Shown in pieces: positions 45,029 through 53,898 of a stretch of 64,000 nt of DNA (positions are counted from its first letter, which is position 1; every line of letters begins with the position of its first letter). The DNA comes from Mycolicibacterium crocinum. Lineage in GTDB: Bacteria; Actinomycetota; Actinomycetes; Mycobacteriales; Mycobacteriaceae. The notes below the pieces were generated by a model that did not search any database, was not told the origin of the DNA, and saw only the letters and a program-made list of their open reading frames with translations. The DNA lies in assembly GCF_022370635.2 (NCBI RefSeq), contig NZ_CP092362.2:1364001-1428000 (forward strand). The letters are read 5' to 3'. The translations under genes were made by a program, and so were the position numbers.

Positions 45029-45041
45029 AGCCTAGGACAAT
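45029..45041. promoter_or_regulatory. Bidirectional promoter with abutting -10 hexamers
   Basis: Minus-strand TAGGCT (45029-45034) serves GTG 45022 at 6 nt; plus-strand GACAAT (45036-45041) serves GTG 45049 at 7 nt. One base separates the two hexamers. Confidence 0.5.
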
Positions 45042-45048
45042 GGCTGCC

Positions 45049-46305
45049 GTGCCTGCCAGCAGAACGATGACCGCGGTTGACGCGCAGATGTTCTGGATGT
45101 CGGCTGTGGTCCCCATCGATCAGTTGGTGCTGTTCGCCTTCGACGGCTCACCCGAGTCACCGGACGCCGCCGTCGCGGAGCTGCGCCGCCGCGCCGAGGC
45201 GTGCGACGAGCTGCGCCTGCGGGTGGTCGACGCCGGTTGGTGGCGATACCCGCGCTGGTGCCACGGTGACGTGGGCGCCGATCAGTTCGTCCTGCGCGAG
45301 ATCGGGGGAGTGGACTGGCAGGGCTGCCTCGACATCGCGGCCCGGTTCCGCCGCGAGCCGCTTGATCTGCATCGAATGGCTTGGCGCGCACATGTTTTCC
45401 CGCGGGTGTCGGGTGTGCCGGGCTGCACAGGTGTGGGTTCGGTGGTCGTGTTGCAGACCGGCCATGCGTTCGCCGACGGCAGCCGGGGCACCGCGCTGGC
45501 CGGTGCGCTGCTCGGCCGGCGCCAGCCCGTGCCGGTGCCCGTTGCCGGTCGGCGGGGGTTCCTGCCCGCGCGCGGGGTGGCCGCCGCCCGAGCGCACCGC
45601 CAGCTGGTGCGCGACACCGAGGCCGGACTGGTGCCGCCTGCCGCTGCGGGCAGTCCGCTGCTCAGCATCAACCAACGCCCCAGGACAACGCCGGTGCTGC
45701 GGACGCTGGTGCTGCGACGCGATCAGCTCGCCAACCCGACCGTGACGATCGGAGCCCTGGTGGTGATCGCCGAGGCGCTCGGCGGTTATCTCACCGCGCG
45801 CGGCGAGGACACCGCGGCGCTGGCGGCCGAAGTCACCATGGCCGGGCAGCAGGATTCTGGCAGCCACAACAACTTTCGCAACGTCGGGATCCGGTTGCAT
45901 CCGGAAGCGGACCGCACCCGACGGGCGGAGCTGATCGGCGCGCAGCTGGCCGCCCAGCGCCTGCGCGGCGAGCACCCGGCGATGCGGGCCTCGGCGGCGG
46001 CGTCCGCTGCGATACCGGCGGCGCTGCTGCGGTGGGGCGTGCGGCAATTCGACCCGAGCGTGCGGTCCGCAACGGTCACCGGCAACACCGTGGTGTCCAG
46101 CGTCAACCGCGGGCCCGCGGATCTGTCCTTCGGCGGATTCCCGGTACTACTGGCCGCCGGGTGGTCGGGGCTCTCGCCGATGATGAGCCTGACCCACGGT
46201 GTGCACGGCCTCGGCGACACGATCGCGCTCAGCGTGCACGCCGACCCGGACAACGTCGACGTCGACGACTACGTTGACCGGTTGCGCGTTTCGTTTGGCC
46301 GCTGA
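45049..46305 (+). CDS. WS/DGAT-like (DUF1298) protein with degenerate active site
   Basis: About 418 residues from GTG 45049; ATG 45040 and ATG 45067 are alternatives. N-terminal MTAVDAQMFW recalls the SPxDxxF start of wax ester/triacylglycerol synthases. The acyltransfer motif HHxxxDG is reduced to GHAFADG, losing the first His while keeping the second His and Asp-Gly. C-terminal NTVVSSVNRGPADLSFGG is the DUF1298-type PLxVSNVPGP region. It may be a weak or specialised acyltransferase, or a non-catalytic lipid binder. Total length is shorter than the usual 450-470. Confidence 0.7.
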   Translation: MPASRTMTAVDAQMFWMSAVVPIDQLVLFAFDGSPESPDAAVAELRRRAEACDELRLRVVDAGWWRYPRWCHGDVGADQFVLREIGGVDWQGCLDIAARFRREPLDLHRMAWRAHVFPRVSGVPGCTGVGSVVVLQTGHAFADGSRGTALAGALLGRRQPVPVPVAGRRGFLPARGVAAARAHRQLVRDTEAGLVPPAAAGSPLLSINQRPRTTPVLRTLVLRRDQLANPTVTIGALVVIAEALGGYLTARGEDTAALAAEVTMAGQQDSGSHNNFRNVGIRLHPEADRTRRAELIGAQLAAQRLRGEHPAMRASAAASAAIPAALLRWGVRQFDPSVRSATVTGNTVVSSVNRGPADLSFGGFPVLLAAGWSGLSPMMSLTHGVHGLGDTIALSVHADPDNVDVDDYVDRLRVSFGR

Positions 46306-46346
46306 GGTGTAACGCCGACAGCCGCCGATGCTCTAGGTTTAGCTGC

Positions 46347-46862
46347 GTGACTGCCTACAGTGTCGGACTGCTCATCCTTCGTGTGGTGCTCGGCGTGACC
46401 ATGGCCGCCCACGGCTACAACAAGTTCTTCGGCGGCGGCCGGATCAAGGGGACCGCCGGCTGGTTCGAAAGCATCGGCATGAAGCCCGGCACCTTCCACG
46501 CGAGGGTGGCGGCGAGCACCGAGATGGCCGCGGGCATCGGCCTGGCGCTGGGGCTGTTGACTCCGATCCCGGCCGCGGGCTTCGTGGCGCTGATGCTGGT
46601 GGCCGCGTGGACGGTGCACCGGCACAACGGCTTCTTCATCGTCAAGGAGGGCTGGGAGTACAACCTCATCCTGGCCACCGCGGCCGTCGCGATCGCCGCG
46701 ACCGGCGCGGGCAGGTTCAGCCTCGATTACCTGCTGTTCCACGGCACGGACGTCTACCCGTGGCTGCACGGGTGGTGCGGATTGCTGATCGCGGTGGTGC
46801 TCGGCCTGGCCGGCGGCATCGGCCAGCTGGCGATTTTCTACCGCCCACCCGCCAAGGCCTGA
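46347..46862 (+). CDS. DoxX family membrane protein
   Basis: 171 residues; GTG is 7 nt after TAGGTT (46334-46339). Four hydrophobic helices: GLLILRVVLGVTMAAHGYNKF, AAGIGLALGLLTPIPAAGFVALMLV, YNLILATAAVAIAATGAG and LLIAVVLGLAGGIGQLAIFY. GYNKFFGGG and the KEGWEYNLIL loop are typical of DoxX. Family members work with thiol/oxidative-stress enzymes in mycobacteria. No such partner lies adjacent; the next gene has its own KstR-boxed promoter. Confidence 0.87.
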   Translation: MTAYSVGLLILRVVLGVTMAAHGYNKFFGGGRIKGTAGWFESIGMKPGTFHARVAASTEMAAGIGLALGLLTPIPAAGFVALMLVAAWTVHRHNGFFIVKEGWEYNLILATAAVAIAATGAGRFSLDYLLFHGTDVYPWLHGWCGLLIAVVLGLAGGIGQLAIFYRPPAKA

Positions 46863-46904
46863 CCCGCGCGAGTCCCGCCGCGCGGGAATTCGCACCCGCC
46901 GGAC

Positions 46905-46918
46905 TAGAACACGTTCTA
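46905..46918. promoter_or_regulatory. KstR-type operator over the DUF3556 promoter
   Basis: TAGAACACGTTCTA fits TnnAACnnGTTnnA, and the palindrome extends to 8-bp perfect arms (46903-46920, ACTAGAAC/GTTCTAGT, 2-bp centre). It shares its last two bases with the -10 TAGTCT (46917-46922), which ends 7 nt before the ATG. Confidence 0.75.
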
Positions 46919-46929
46919 GTCTTTTTGTC

Positions 46930-48672
46930 ATGGGATTTCTGAAGCAGGAAGTGCCCGTCATCGACTTCGAGACGTGGAGTAAGGGCACGCGCGCGGAGAA
47001 GATCAAACCGATGGCACGGCACTGGGCCGAGGTGGGCTTCGGCACGCCCGTCGCCCTGCACCTGTTCTATGTCATCAAGATCCTGCTCTACGTGTTCGTC
47101 GGAGCGCTGTTCGGTCTGGCCACCAAGGGCATCGGCGGGCTGACGGACATCGGCTCGTGGTGGTCGGAGCCGATTGTCTACGAGAAGGCCGTGCTCTACA
47201 CGATGCTCTTCGAGGTCGTCGGCCTCGGCTGCGGCTTCGGCCCACTGAACAACCGGTTCTGGCCGCCGATGGGATCGATCATCTATTGGTTGCGCCCCAA
47301 CACGATCCGGCTGCCACCGTGGCCGAAGCTGGTGCCGCTGACCAAGGGTGACAACCGCGGCCCCGTCGACATCGCGCTCTACGCGGCGCTGATCGTGATG
47401 ATTCTGATCGCGCTGTTCTCCGACGGCACGGGGCCCATCCCGGAGTTGGGGACGGACGTCGGCCTGCTGCCGACCTGGCAGATCGCGACGGTCGTTGCGC
47501 TGCTGGCGCTGGCCGGGCTGCGCGACAAGGTGATCTTCCTGGCCGCCCGCGGCGAGGTGTACGGCGCCTTCGCGGTGGCCTTCCTGTTCAGCGGAACCGA
47601 CATCATCCTGGCCGCGAAGCTGGTCTGCATGGCGATCTGGATTGGTGCCGCGACCTCCAAGCTCACCCGGCACTTCCCGTTCGTCATCTCGACGATGATG
47701 TCCAACAGCCCGGTGGTACGGCCGCGGTTCCTCAAGCGGATGTTCTTCAAGAAGTTCCCCGAAGACCTTCGGCCCGGCCCGATGTCGCACACACTGGCCC
47801 ACATCAGCACCGCCATAGAAATGCTGATTCCGCTGGCGCTGTTCTTCTCTCACGGTGGGTGGCCGACGACGATCGCCGCCATCGTGATGGTGTGCTTCCA
47901 CCTCGGCATCCTGTCGGCGATCCCGATGGGCGTGCCGCTGGAGTGGAACGTTTTCATGATCTTCTCGGTGCTGTCGCTGTTCGTCGCGCACGCCCAGATC
48001 GGAATCACCGACATCACCACCCCCTGGCCGATCCTGCTGTTCCTCGCGCTCGCCACAACCGTGTTTCTGGGAAACACGGTGCCGCGCAAGGTGTCCTTTC
48101 TGCCCGGCATGCGCTACTACGCCGGCAACTGGGATACCACCCTGTGGTGCGTGAAGCCGTCGGCCGAGGCGAAGATCGAGCAGAACCTGGTCACGATCGC
48201 CAACATGCCGGCCGCTCAGCTGGAAAAGTTCTACGGCAGTAAGGAAGCCGCGCAGATCCCGATCTTCATGGGATACGCGTTCCGAGCCTTCAACACCCAC
48301 GGCAAGGCGTTGTTCACCCTCGCCCACCGCGCGATGACGGGCCAGAACGAAGACGACTACTCGATCACCGACGGCGAGCGCATCTGCAGCATGGCGATCG
48401 GCTGGAACTTCGGCGACGGGCACATGCACAACGAGCAACTCATCGCGGCGATGCAGAAGCGCTGCCACTTCGAACCCGGCGAGGTACGCGTCGTGCTGCT
48501 CGACGGCCAGCCGCTACACCGGCAGCGTCAGGAGTACCGGCTCGTCGACGCGGCGACCGGTGAGTTCGAGACCGGTTACGTCAACGTCGCCGACATGGTG
48601 AACCGTCAGCCCTGGGACGACACGCTGCCGGTACACATCACCTCGGGATCGACTGACCGAACGGTTGGTTGA
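46930..48672 (+). CDS. DUF3556 membrane protein
   Basis: 580 residues, equal to the DUF3556 norm as I recall it. ATG lies 7 nt after TAGTCT, so leaderless. About ten hydrophobic segments between residues 38 and 390 (for example LHLFYVIKILLYVFVGALFGL, AALIVMILIALF, TTIAAIVMVCFHLGILSAIP, ILLFLALATTVFLGNTVP), with a cytosolic C-terminal domain of about 190 residues containing MAIGWNFGDGHMHNEQLIAAMQ and FEPGEVRVVLLDGQP. The overall look recalls membrane enzymes, but no catalytic motif is certain. KstR-type control implies a part in sterol uptake or breakdown. Confidence 0.78.
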   Translation: MGFLKQEVPVIDFETWSKGTRAEKIKPMARHWAEVGFGTPVALHLFYVIKILLYVFVGALFGLATKGIGGLTDIGSWWSEPIVYEKAVLYTMLFEVVGLGCGFGPLNNRFWPPMGSIIYWLRPNTIRLPPWPKLVPLTKGDNRGPVDIALYAALIVMILIALFSDGTGPIPELGTDVGLLPTWQIATVVALLALAGLRDKVIFLAARGEVYGAFAVAFLFSGTDIILAAKLVCMAIWIGAATSKLTRHFPFVISTMMSNSPVVRPRFLKRMFFKKFPEDLRPGPMSHTLAHISTAIEMLIPLALFFSHGGWPTTIAAIVMVCFHLGILSAIPMGVPLEWNVFMIFSVLSLFVAHAQIGITDITTPWPILLFLALATTVFLGNTVPRKVSFLPGMRYYAGNWDTTLWCVKPSAEAKIEQNLVTIANMPAAQLEKFYGSKEAAQIPIFMGYAFRAFNTHGKALFTLAHRAMTGQNEDDYSITDGERICSMAIGWNFGDGHMHNEQLIAAMQKRCHFEPGEVRVVLLDGQPLHRQRQEYRLVDAATGEFETGYVNVADMVNRQPWDDTLPVHITSGSTDRTVG

Positions 48673-48703
48673 CCCGCTTGACGGACGTCAAACGGCGTGT
48701 GTT

Positions 48704-48719
48704 TTGATCCAAAGATCAA
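48704..48719. promoter_or_regulatory. Inverted repeat upstream of thiolase
   Basis: TTGATC (48704-48709) and GATCAA (48714-48719) separated by CAAA, 23 bp before the thiolase ATG and just before the GTAAAGGAG ribosome site. A small operator or mRNA hairpin; it does not fit the KstR motif. Confidence 0.4.
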
Positions 48720-48741
48720 CCCGTCGTAAAGGAGTAGGCCG

Positions 48742-49887
48742 ATGGCTGAAGCCGTAATTGTCGAAGCTGTGCGTTCACCAGTCGGGAAGCGCAACGGTGG
48801 TCTGTCCGGTGTGCACCCCGCCGAGCTGTCGGCCCAGGTGCTGGGCGGCCTGGCCGAGCGCGCCGGCATCGACCCCGAGATCGTCGACGACGTCATCTGG
48901 GGCTGCGTCATGCAGGCCGGTGAGCAGGCTCTGGACATCGCGCGTACCGCGGTGCTGACCGCGGGCTGGCCCGAGTCGGTGCCCGGTGTGACCGTCGACC
49001 GCCAATGCGGTTCCAGCCAGCAGTCGGTGCACTTCGCCGCCGCCGGTGTGGTGGCCGGCCACTACGACGTCGTCGTCGCCGGTGGGGTCGAGTCGATGTC
49101 GCGGACCCCGATGGGCGCCTCGCTGGCCAACGGTGGCAACCCCTACTCGGCCGGTTTCAAGGGCCGTTACGACCGCACCCCGAACCAGGGCATCGGTGCG
49201 GAGATGATGGCAACCAAGTGGGGGCTGAGCCGCACCGACCTCGACCAGTTCTCCCTCGACTCGCACGAGAAGGCTGCTGCCGCACAGGATTCCGGCGCCT
49301 TCGAGGATCAGATCGTGGGTATCAAGGACCAGGACGGCAACGTTGTCCTCAAGGACGAGGGCATCCGCCGCGGCACCACGCTGGAGAAGATGGGCCAGCT
49401 CAAGCCGGCGTTCTCCGAGGATGGCGTGATCCACGCGGGCAACTCCTCGCAGATCTCCGACGGCTCGGCCGCGCTGCTGTTCATGTCGGCCGAGAAGGCG
49501 AAGTCGCTGGGACTCAAGCCGATCGCCCGCGTGCACACCGCGACGCTGGCCGGCTCTGACCCGGTGATGATGCTGAGCGGGCCGATCCCGGCCACCCAAA
49601 AGGCGCTCGCCAAGTCCGGCCTGAGCCTGGACGACATCGGTGCCTTCGAGGTCAACGAGGCGTTCGCGCCGGTTCCGATGGCCTGGCTCAAGGAGATCGG
49701 CGCCGACGAGAAGAAGCTCAACCCCAACGGCGGCGCGATCGCGCTGGGCCACCCGCTCGGCGGCTCCGGCGCCCGGATCATGACCACGCTGCTATACCAC
49801 ATGCGCGACAACGGAATTCGCTACGGTCTGCAGACCATGTGCGAAGGCGGCGGCCAGGCCAACGCCACCATCCTCGAGCTGCTGTAG
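48742..49887 (+). CDS. Thiolase (acetyl-CoA C-acyltransferase)
   Basis: 381 residues with AAAGGAG upstream. Cleaves 3-ketoacyl-CoA, the last step of beta-oxidation. Nucleophile Cys in VDRQCGSSQQ (C89), general acid/base His in GHPLGGSG (about 337) and Cys in MCEGGGQAN (about 367); the CEGGG form is usual among actinobacterial steroid and fatty-acid thiolases. EVNEAFAPVP is also intact. The following enoyl-CoA hydratase starts on the last base of its stop codon, so the pair forms a beta-oxidation operon. Confidence 0.94.
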   Translation: MAEAVIVEAVRSPVGKRNGGLSGVHPAELSAQVLGGLAERAGIDPEIVDDVIWGCVMQAGEQALDIARTAVLTAGWPESVPGVTVDRQCGSSQQSVHFAAAGVVAGHYDVVVAGGVESMSRTPMGASLANGGNPYSAGFKGRYDRTPNQGIGAEMMATKWGLSRTDLDQFSLDSHEKAAAAQDSGAFEDQIVGIKDQDGNVVLKDEGIRRGTTLEKMGQLKPAFSEDGVIHAGNSSQISDGSAALLFMSAEKAKSLGLKPIARVHTATLAGSDPVMMLSGPIPATQKALAKSGLSLDDIGAFEVNEAFAPVPMAWLKEIGADEKKLNPNGGAIALGHPLGGSGARIMTTLLYHMRDNGIRYGLQTMCEGGGQANATILELL

Positions 49888-50684
49888 TGACCGACGTACA
49901 AGCCCCCGCCGCTCTCGGAGAGCGGCGGGGCAACGTCCTGCTGATCACGATCAACCGGCCGGAGGCGCGCAACGCGGTCAACGGTGCGGTCAGCACCGCC
50001 GTCGGTGATCTGCTCCAGCAGGCTCAGGACGACGCCGATGTCTGGGCAGTGGTGATCACCGGCTCCGGTGACAAGTCGTTCTGCGCCGGCGCCGACCTGA
50101 AGGCAATCTACAAGCGCGAGAACCTCTTTCACCCGCAGCATCCGGAGTGGGGTTTCGCCGGGTATGTCCGGCACTTCATCGACAAGCCCACGATCGCCGC
50201 GGTCAACGGCACCGCACTGGGCGGCGGGACCGAGCTGGCGCTGGCCAGCGACCTGGTGGTCGCCGAGGAGAGCGCCAAGTTCGGACTGCCCGAGGTCAAG
50301 CGCGGCCTGGTCGCTGCGGCCGGTGGGGTGTTCCGCATCGTGGAGCAGCTGCCCCGCAAGGTTGCGATGCAGCTGCTGTTCACCGGTGAGCCGATCACCG
50401 CGGCCGAGGCCCTCAAGTGGGGCCTGATCAACGATGTCGTGCCGGACGGCAGCGTCGTCGACGCGGCTTTGGCTCTGGCGCAACGCATTACCGTCAACGC
50501 ACCGCTGGCCGTGCAGGCCAGCAAGCGCGTCGCGGTCGGGGTCGATGACGGCACCATCACCGCCGACGAAGCCGGCTGGACCCGCACCATGCGCGAGATC
50601 GGCCCGCTGATGAAGTCCGAGGACGCCAAGGAAGGCCCGTTGGCCTTCGCCGAGAAGCGCGAGCCGGTCTGGAAGGCGCGCTAA
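49887..50684 (+). CDS. Enoyl-CoA hydratase (crotonase family)
   Basis: 265 residues from GTG 49887 (TAGTG junction with the thiolase). Oxyanion-hole segment GDKSFCAGADLKAI and VNGTALGGGTELALASD; both catalytic Glu are present, in GGGTELAL and GLPEVKRGLV. It should hydrate trans-2-enoyl-CoA to 3-hydroxyacyl-CoA. Gene order and sequence resemble Rv1136 from memory. The C-terminal helices (SEDAKEGPLAFAEKREPVWK) are the standard trimer-forming end. Confidence 0.93.
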   Translation: MTDVQAPAALGERRGNVLLITINRPEARNAVNGAVSTAVGDLLQQAQDDADVWAVVITGSGDKSFCAGADLKAIYKRENLFHPQHPEWGFAGYVRHFIDKPTIAAVNGTALGGGTELALASDLVVAEESAKFGLPEVKRGLVAAAGGVFRIVEQLPRKVAMQLLFTGEPITAAEALKWGLINDVVPDGSVVDAALALAQRITVNAPLAVQASKRVAVGVDDGTITADEAGWTRTMREIGPLMKSEDAKEGPLAFAEKREPVWKAR

Positions 50685-50687
50685 GCG

Positions 50688-51455
50688 TCAGGCCTGGGCG
50701 GGCTTGGTCGTCGTCGGCGTGGTTGACGACGACTCGGCCGGGGCTGACGTCGTGGTGGTCGGCGTCGTGCTCGTCGTGCTGGTCGACGTGTTCGGAGCCG
50801 GCGCATCGCTCGGGCTGAGCACGGTGTCGATCATGTAGATGTAGGCACCGCGAGCGGTGTAGCCGCACACGAGCTTTGCGGTGTCGTTGACCTTGATGTC
50901 GCCGCCCTTGCCGGTCACGCTGACCGGGCTGCCCTGCTGCGTCGGCATCTTGCCGTGCAGGTCGTCCGGGCCGAGGTAGCCGAGCACCAGGTGGTAGTAC
51001 AGCGTGGACGTCAGCGCGGCCGGGTCACTCTTGAGCTGGGCCAGGGTCGCCTCGTCGAGCTTGGCGAAGGCGTCATTGGTCGGCGCGAACACCACGTACG
51101 GGCCACCGTCGATCACGCTGGTGATGTTCACGGCGGGGTTCAGCCCGCCGGAGATGGCCGCGCTGAACGTGCTCAGATCCGGGTTGGCGGCGATGGCCGC
51201 GGTCGCGTTCTGGTTGCCCATGTTCGTGAACGAGCCGGCGCCGGCCGGGATCCGGTTCTTGTAGGCGTCACAGCCCGAGCCCTGCGGATCGGGCAGCGTG
51301 CTCATGCTGGGCACCGGGATCTGCGTCGTGGTCGGCGCTGCCGGGGTGGTGGGTTCCGTGGTCGGATCGGCGTAGGCCTGGACGGCGGTCGGGATCGCGA
51401 TCGCGATGGCGGCGAACGCCGCGGCGACGCCCAGGGACTTAGTACGAGTGCTCAC
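50688..51455 (-). CDS. Secreted FAS1 (fasciclin) domain protein, MPT70/MPT83-like
   Basis: 255 residues from GTG 51455 with an AAAAGGAG site. Signal peptide STRTKSLGVAAAFAAIAIAIP with cleavage near AYA-DPT; no lipobox. A Thr/Pro linker precedes a single FAS1 domain (about residues 70-205): NQNATAAIAANPDLSTFSAAIS, GGPYVVFAPTNDAFAKL, YYHLVLGYL (H-box region) and YIYMIDTVLSP. A Thr/Ser-rich tail of 45 residues ends the protein. Likely exported adhesion-type protein; expression of MPT70 relatives depends on SigK, but no SigK signal was identified here. Confidence 0.9.
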   Translation of the reverse strand: MSTRTKSLGVAAAFAAIAIAIPTAVQAYADPTTEPTTPAAPTTTQIPVPSMSTLPDPQGSGCDAYKNRIPAGAGSFTNMGNQNATAAIAANPDLSTFSAAISGGLNPAVNITSVIDGGPYVVFAPTNDAFAKLDEATLAQLKSDPAALTSTLYYHLVLGYLGPDDLHGKMPTQQGSPVSVTGKGGDIKVNDTAKLVCGYTARGAYIYMIDTVLSPSDAPAPNTSTSTTSTTPTTTTSAPAESSSTTPTTTKPAQA

Positions 51456-51575
51456 TTCGGCTCCTTTTGAGTCTCTAGTGGAGTCGGCGAAATGCGGGTC
51501 CCCGTTACTGCTGCGCCGCGAGGAATCGTACTGGCAGCAAAGCTTCAGTCTCAAAACGGCCGATGTATCTGCAGG

Positions 51576-52835
51576 TCAGAGCGGTACGCGGCGGACCCGC
51601 CAGCAGAGCAATGCGGCTACTGCGCACAGTCCGGCGGCCAGGTAGAACGCCAGGTCGTAGGTGCCCTGCAGATCGCGCAACCGGCCAGCCCCGGCGGCCG
51701 CCACGGCCGCGCCGACCTGATGGGCGGCGAACACCCAGCCGAACACCACCGGCGAGCGGGTGCCGAAGTACTCGCGGCACAGCACGATCGTCGGCGGCAC
51801 GGTGGCCACCCAGTCCAGACCGTAGAAGACGATGAACACCCAGGTACCCGGTTCGGCGTGCGGTGACAGCAGCGCGGGCAAGGCGAGTAGCGACAGTCCG
51901 CGGCCGAGGTAGTAGACCACCAGCAGCAGTCGCGGGTCGACACGGTCGGTGAGCCAGCCGGACAGGATGGTGCCCGCGACGTCGAGGACGCCCACGGTTG
52001 CCAGCAGCCCGGCCGCAACCGTGGTGGGCATCCCGTGGTCGTTGGCCGCGGGGATGAAGTGCGTGCCGATCAGCCCGTTGGTGGTCATGCCGCAGATCGC
52101 GAAACTGCCCGCCAGCAACCAGAACGCGGGCACCCGCGCGCCGATCAGCAGCCCGTCGAAGGCGGCGCGGAAGCTCGAGGCCGGAACCGCTTGCGGTACC
52201 TCGGCTTCCGTCGCGCCGTAGGGAAGGAGGCCATTGTCCGCGGGATAGCTGCGCATGAACAGCAGCACCGGTGGCACGACGGCCAGCGCCGCGGCGGCGA
52301 CGATCAGCGACGCCCACCGCCAGCCGTAGTGGGTGGTCACCTCGGCGACCACCGGCAGGAAGATCAGCTGCCCGGTCGCACTCGCGGCGGTGAGCACTCC
52401 GGTGACCAGACCGCGGCGCTGCTCGAACCAGCGCACCGAAATCGTCGCGACGAAACCCATCGAGATCGCGCCGGTGCCCGCACCGACCAGCACACCCCAC
52501 AGCACCACCAGCTGCCAGCTGGCGGTCATCAGCACACTGGCCGCCGAACCCGTCGCGATCATCGTCAGCGCGGCCGCGAGCACCGGGCGCACACCGAAGC
52601 GGTCCATCAGGGCGGCCGCGAACGGCGCGGTCAGCCCGAACAGCGTCATGTTCACCGACATCGCCAGCCCGACCACGCCGTGCGACCAGCCGAACTCGTG
52701 GTGCAGCGGGTTCATCATCACGCCGGGTACCGAGCGGAAGCCAGCGGCGCCGAGGATCGCCACGAAGCTGACACCGGCCACCACCCAGGCCCAGTGCAGG
52801 CCGGTGCGGGTGGTCCGGGTGGAGGTGGTGGTCAC
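51576..52835 (-). CDS. MFS transporter
   Basis: 419 residues, GTG start 6 nt after CAGAGT (minus strand). Twelve predicted helices in two halves; the loop 2-3 motif is represented by PFAAALMDRFGVRPVLAAAL and the matching 8-9 motif by GWLTDRVDPRLLLVVYYLGRG. RSVPGVMMNPLHHEFGWSHGVVGLAMSVNMTLFGL is the usual helix 1-2 region of the monocarboxylate/OFA group. Substrate unknown. It is divergent from the GlxA-type regulator (82 bp apart), which probably controls it. Confidence 0.88.
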   Translation of the reverse strand: MTTTSTRTTRTGLHWAWVVAGVSFVAILGAAGFRSVPGVMMNPLHHEFGWSHGVVGLAMSVNMTLFGLTAPFAAALMDRFGVRPVLAAALTMIATGSAASVLMTASWQLVVLWGVLVGAGTGAISMGFVATISVRWFEQRRGLVTGVLTAASATGQLIFLPVVAEVTTHYGWRWASLIVAAAALAVVPPVLLFMRSYPADNGLLPYGATEAEVPQAVPASSFRAAFDGLLIGARVPAFWLLAGSFAICGMTTNGLIGTHFIPAANDHGMPTTVAAGLLATVGVLDVAGTILSGWLTDRVDPRLLLVVYYLGRGLSLLALPALLSPHAEPGTWVFIVFYGLDWVATVPPTIVLCREYFGTRSPVVFGWVFAAHQVGAAVAAAGAGRLRDLQGTYDLAFYLAAGLCAVAALLCWRVRRVPL

Positions 52836-52917
52836 CGCATCACTCTGCTGGGTCGGTAGGTGGATCGGCTAGTGGCAAGAACGACACTATTCGTCAAAAA
52901 CATGCCAGACTCGGGGA

Positions 52918-53874
52918 ATGCACCGCATCGCCGTCCTGCTGGTCGAGCCGGTCGTCGGTTTCGACGCCACGATCGCGCCGACGCTGTTCGGCGCGGCCAC
53001 CGACGCCGACGGCACCCCGCTCTACGAGGTCGTGACCTGCGGGCTGAGCCGGGCTCCGGTCACCACCACCAACGGCTTTGCCCTGCTGCCCGCGGCCGGG
53101 CCGGAGGCACTTGCCACCGCCGACACCGTCGTCGTTCCCGGCACGCGATACGCCCCGGCCCGCTCTGAGGGAGTGCTGCAACCTGAGCTGGGCGCCGCGC
53201 TGGCAGCCATCCGGCCCGGAACCCGGATCGTGTCGATCTGCACCGGCGCGTTCGTGCTGGCCGCCGCCGGCCTACTCGACGGTCGACCGGCCACCACGCA
53301 CTGGCGTTTCGCCGACGACCTGCGCGCCCTGCATCCCGAGGTGCGCCTCGACGAGAACGTGCTCTTCGTCGACGACGGTGACGTACTGACCTCCGCCGGC
53401 CTGGCCGCGGGAATTGACCTGTGCCTGCACATCATTCGCAGCGACCACGGCGCGGCGGTGGCCAACGAGGTGGCCCGCTACTGCGTCGTCCCGCCGTGGC
53501 GGGAAGGCGGCCAGGCCCAATTCATCGAGCGGCACATGCCCGCGGAACCGCACGCGTCGACGGCGGCCACCCGGCAGTGGGCCCTGGACCATCTCGACGA
53601 GCCGCTGTCGATCGAACAACTGGCCGGTCACGCCAACATGAGCGAGCGGACCTTCTGCCGCCGGTTCCGGGAGGAGACGGGGCAGTCGCCGGGCGGCTGG
53701 GTGCGCAGCCGGCGGGTGGAGCGGGCGCGCGAACTCCTGGAGACCCACGACCTGCCCGTCGACGAGGTGGCGCGCCGCGCAGGCCTCGGCTCGGGCGGGA
53801 ACCTGCGCCACCATCTACGCCGGGGGCTTGGCATGTCGCCGTCGAGCTATCGCAAGGTGTTTCAGGGCTCCTGA
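52918..53874 (+). CDS. GlxA-type transcriptional regulator (DJ-1/PfpI + AraC HTH)
   Basis: 318 residues; ATG is 6 nt after CAGACT (52906-52911). Residues about 1-165 form a DJ-1/PfpI domain with the elbow SICTGAFVLAAAG, Cys in place; this domain senses a small molecule rather than cutting protein. The C-terminal AraC pair of helix-turn-helices begins near 215: LDEPLSIEQLAGHANMSERTFCRRFREETGQSPGGWV and VARRAGLGSGGNLRHHLRRGLGMSPSSYRKVF. Probably regulates the divergent MFS gene. Confidence 0.92.
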   Translation: MHRIAVLLVEPVVGFDATIAPTLFGAATDADGTPLYEVVTCGLSRAPVTTTNGFALLPAAGPEALATADTVVVPGTRYAPARSEGVLQPELGAALAAIRPGTRIVSICTGAFVLAAAGLLDGRPATTHWRFADDLRALHPEVRLDENVLFVDDGDVLTSAGLAAGIDLCLHIIRSDHGAAVANEVARYCVVPPWREGGQAQFIERHMPAEPHASTAATRQWALDHLDEPLSIEQLAGHANMSERTFCRRFREETGQSPGGWVRSRRVERARELLETHDLPVDEVARRAGLGSGGNLRHHLRRGLGMSPSSYRKVFQGS

Positions 53875-53898
53875 GCCGGTCTGCCTACGATGACGGCC

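Noticed and set aside
46717..48468. 583-codon minus-strand frame
   Set aside because: Antisense of the DUF3556 gene, which has clear membrane helices, length match and promoter.
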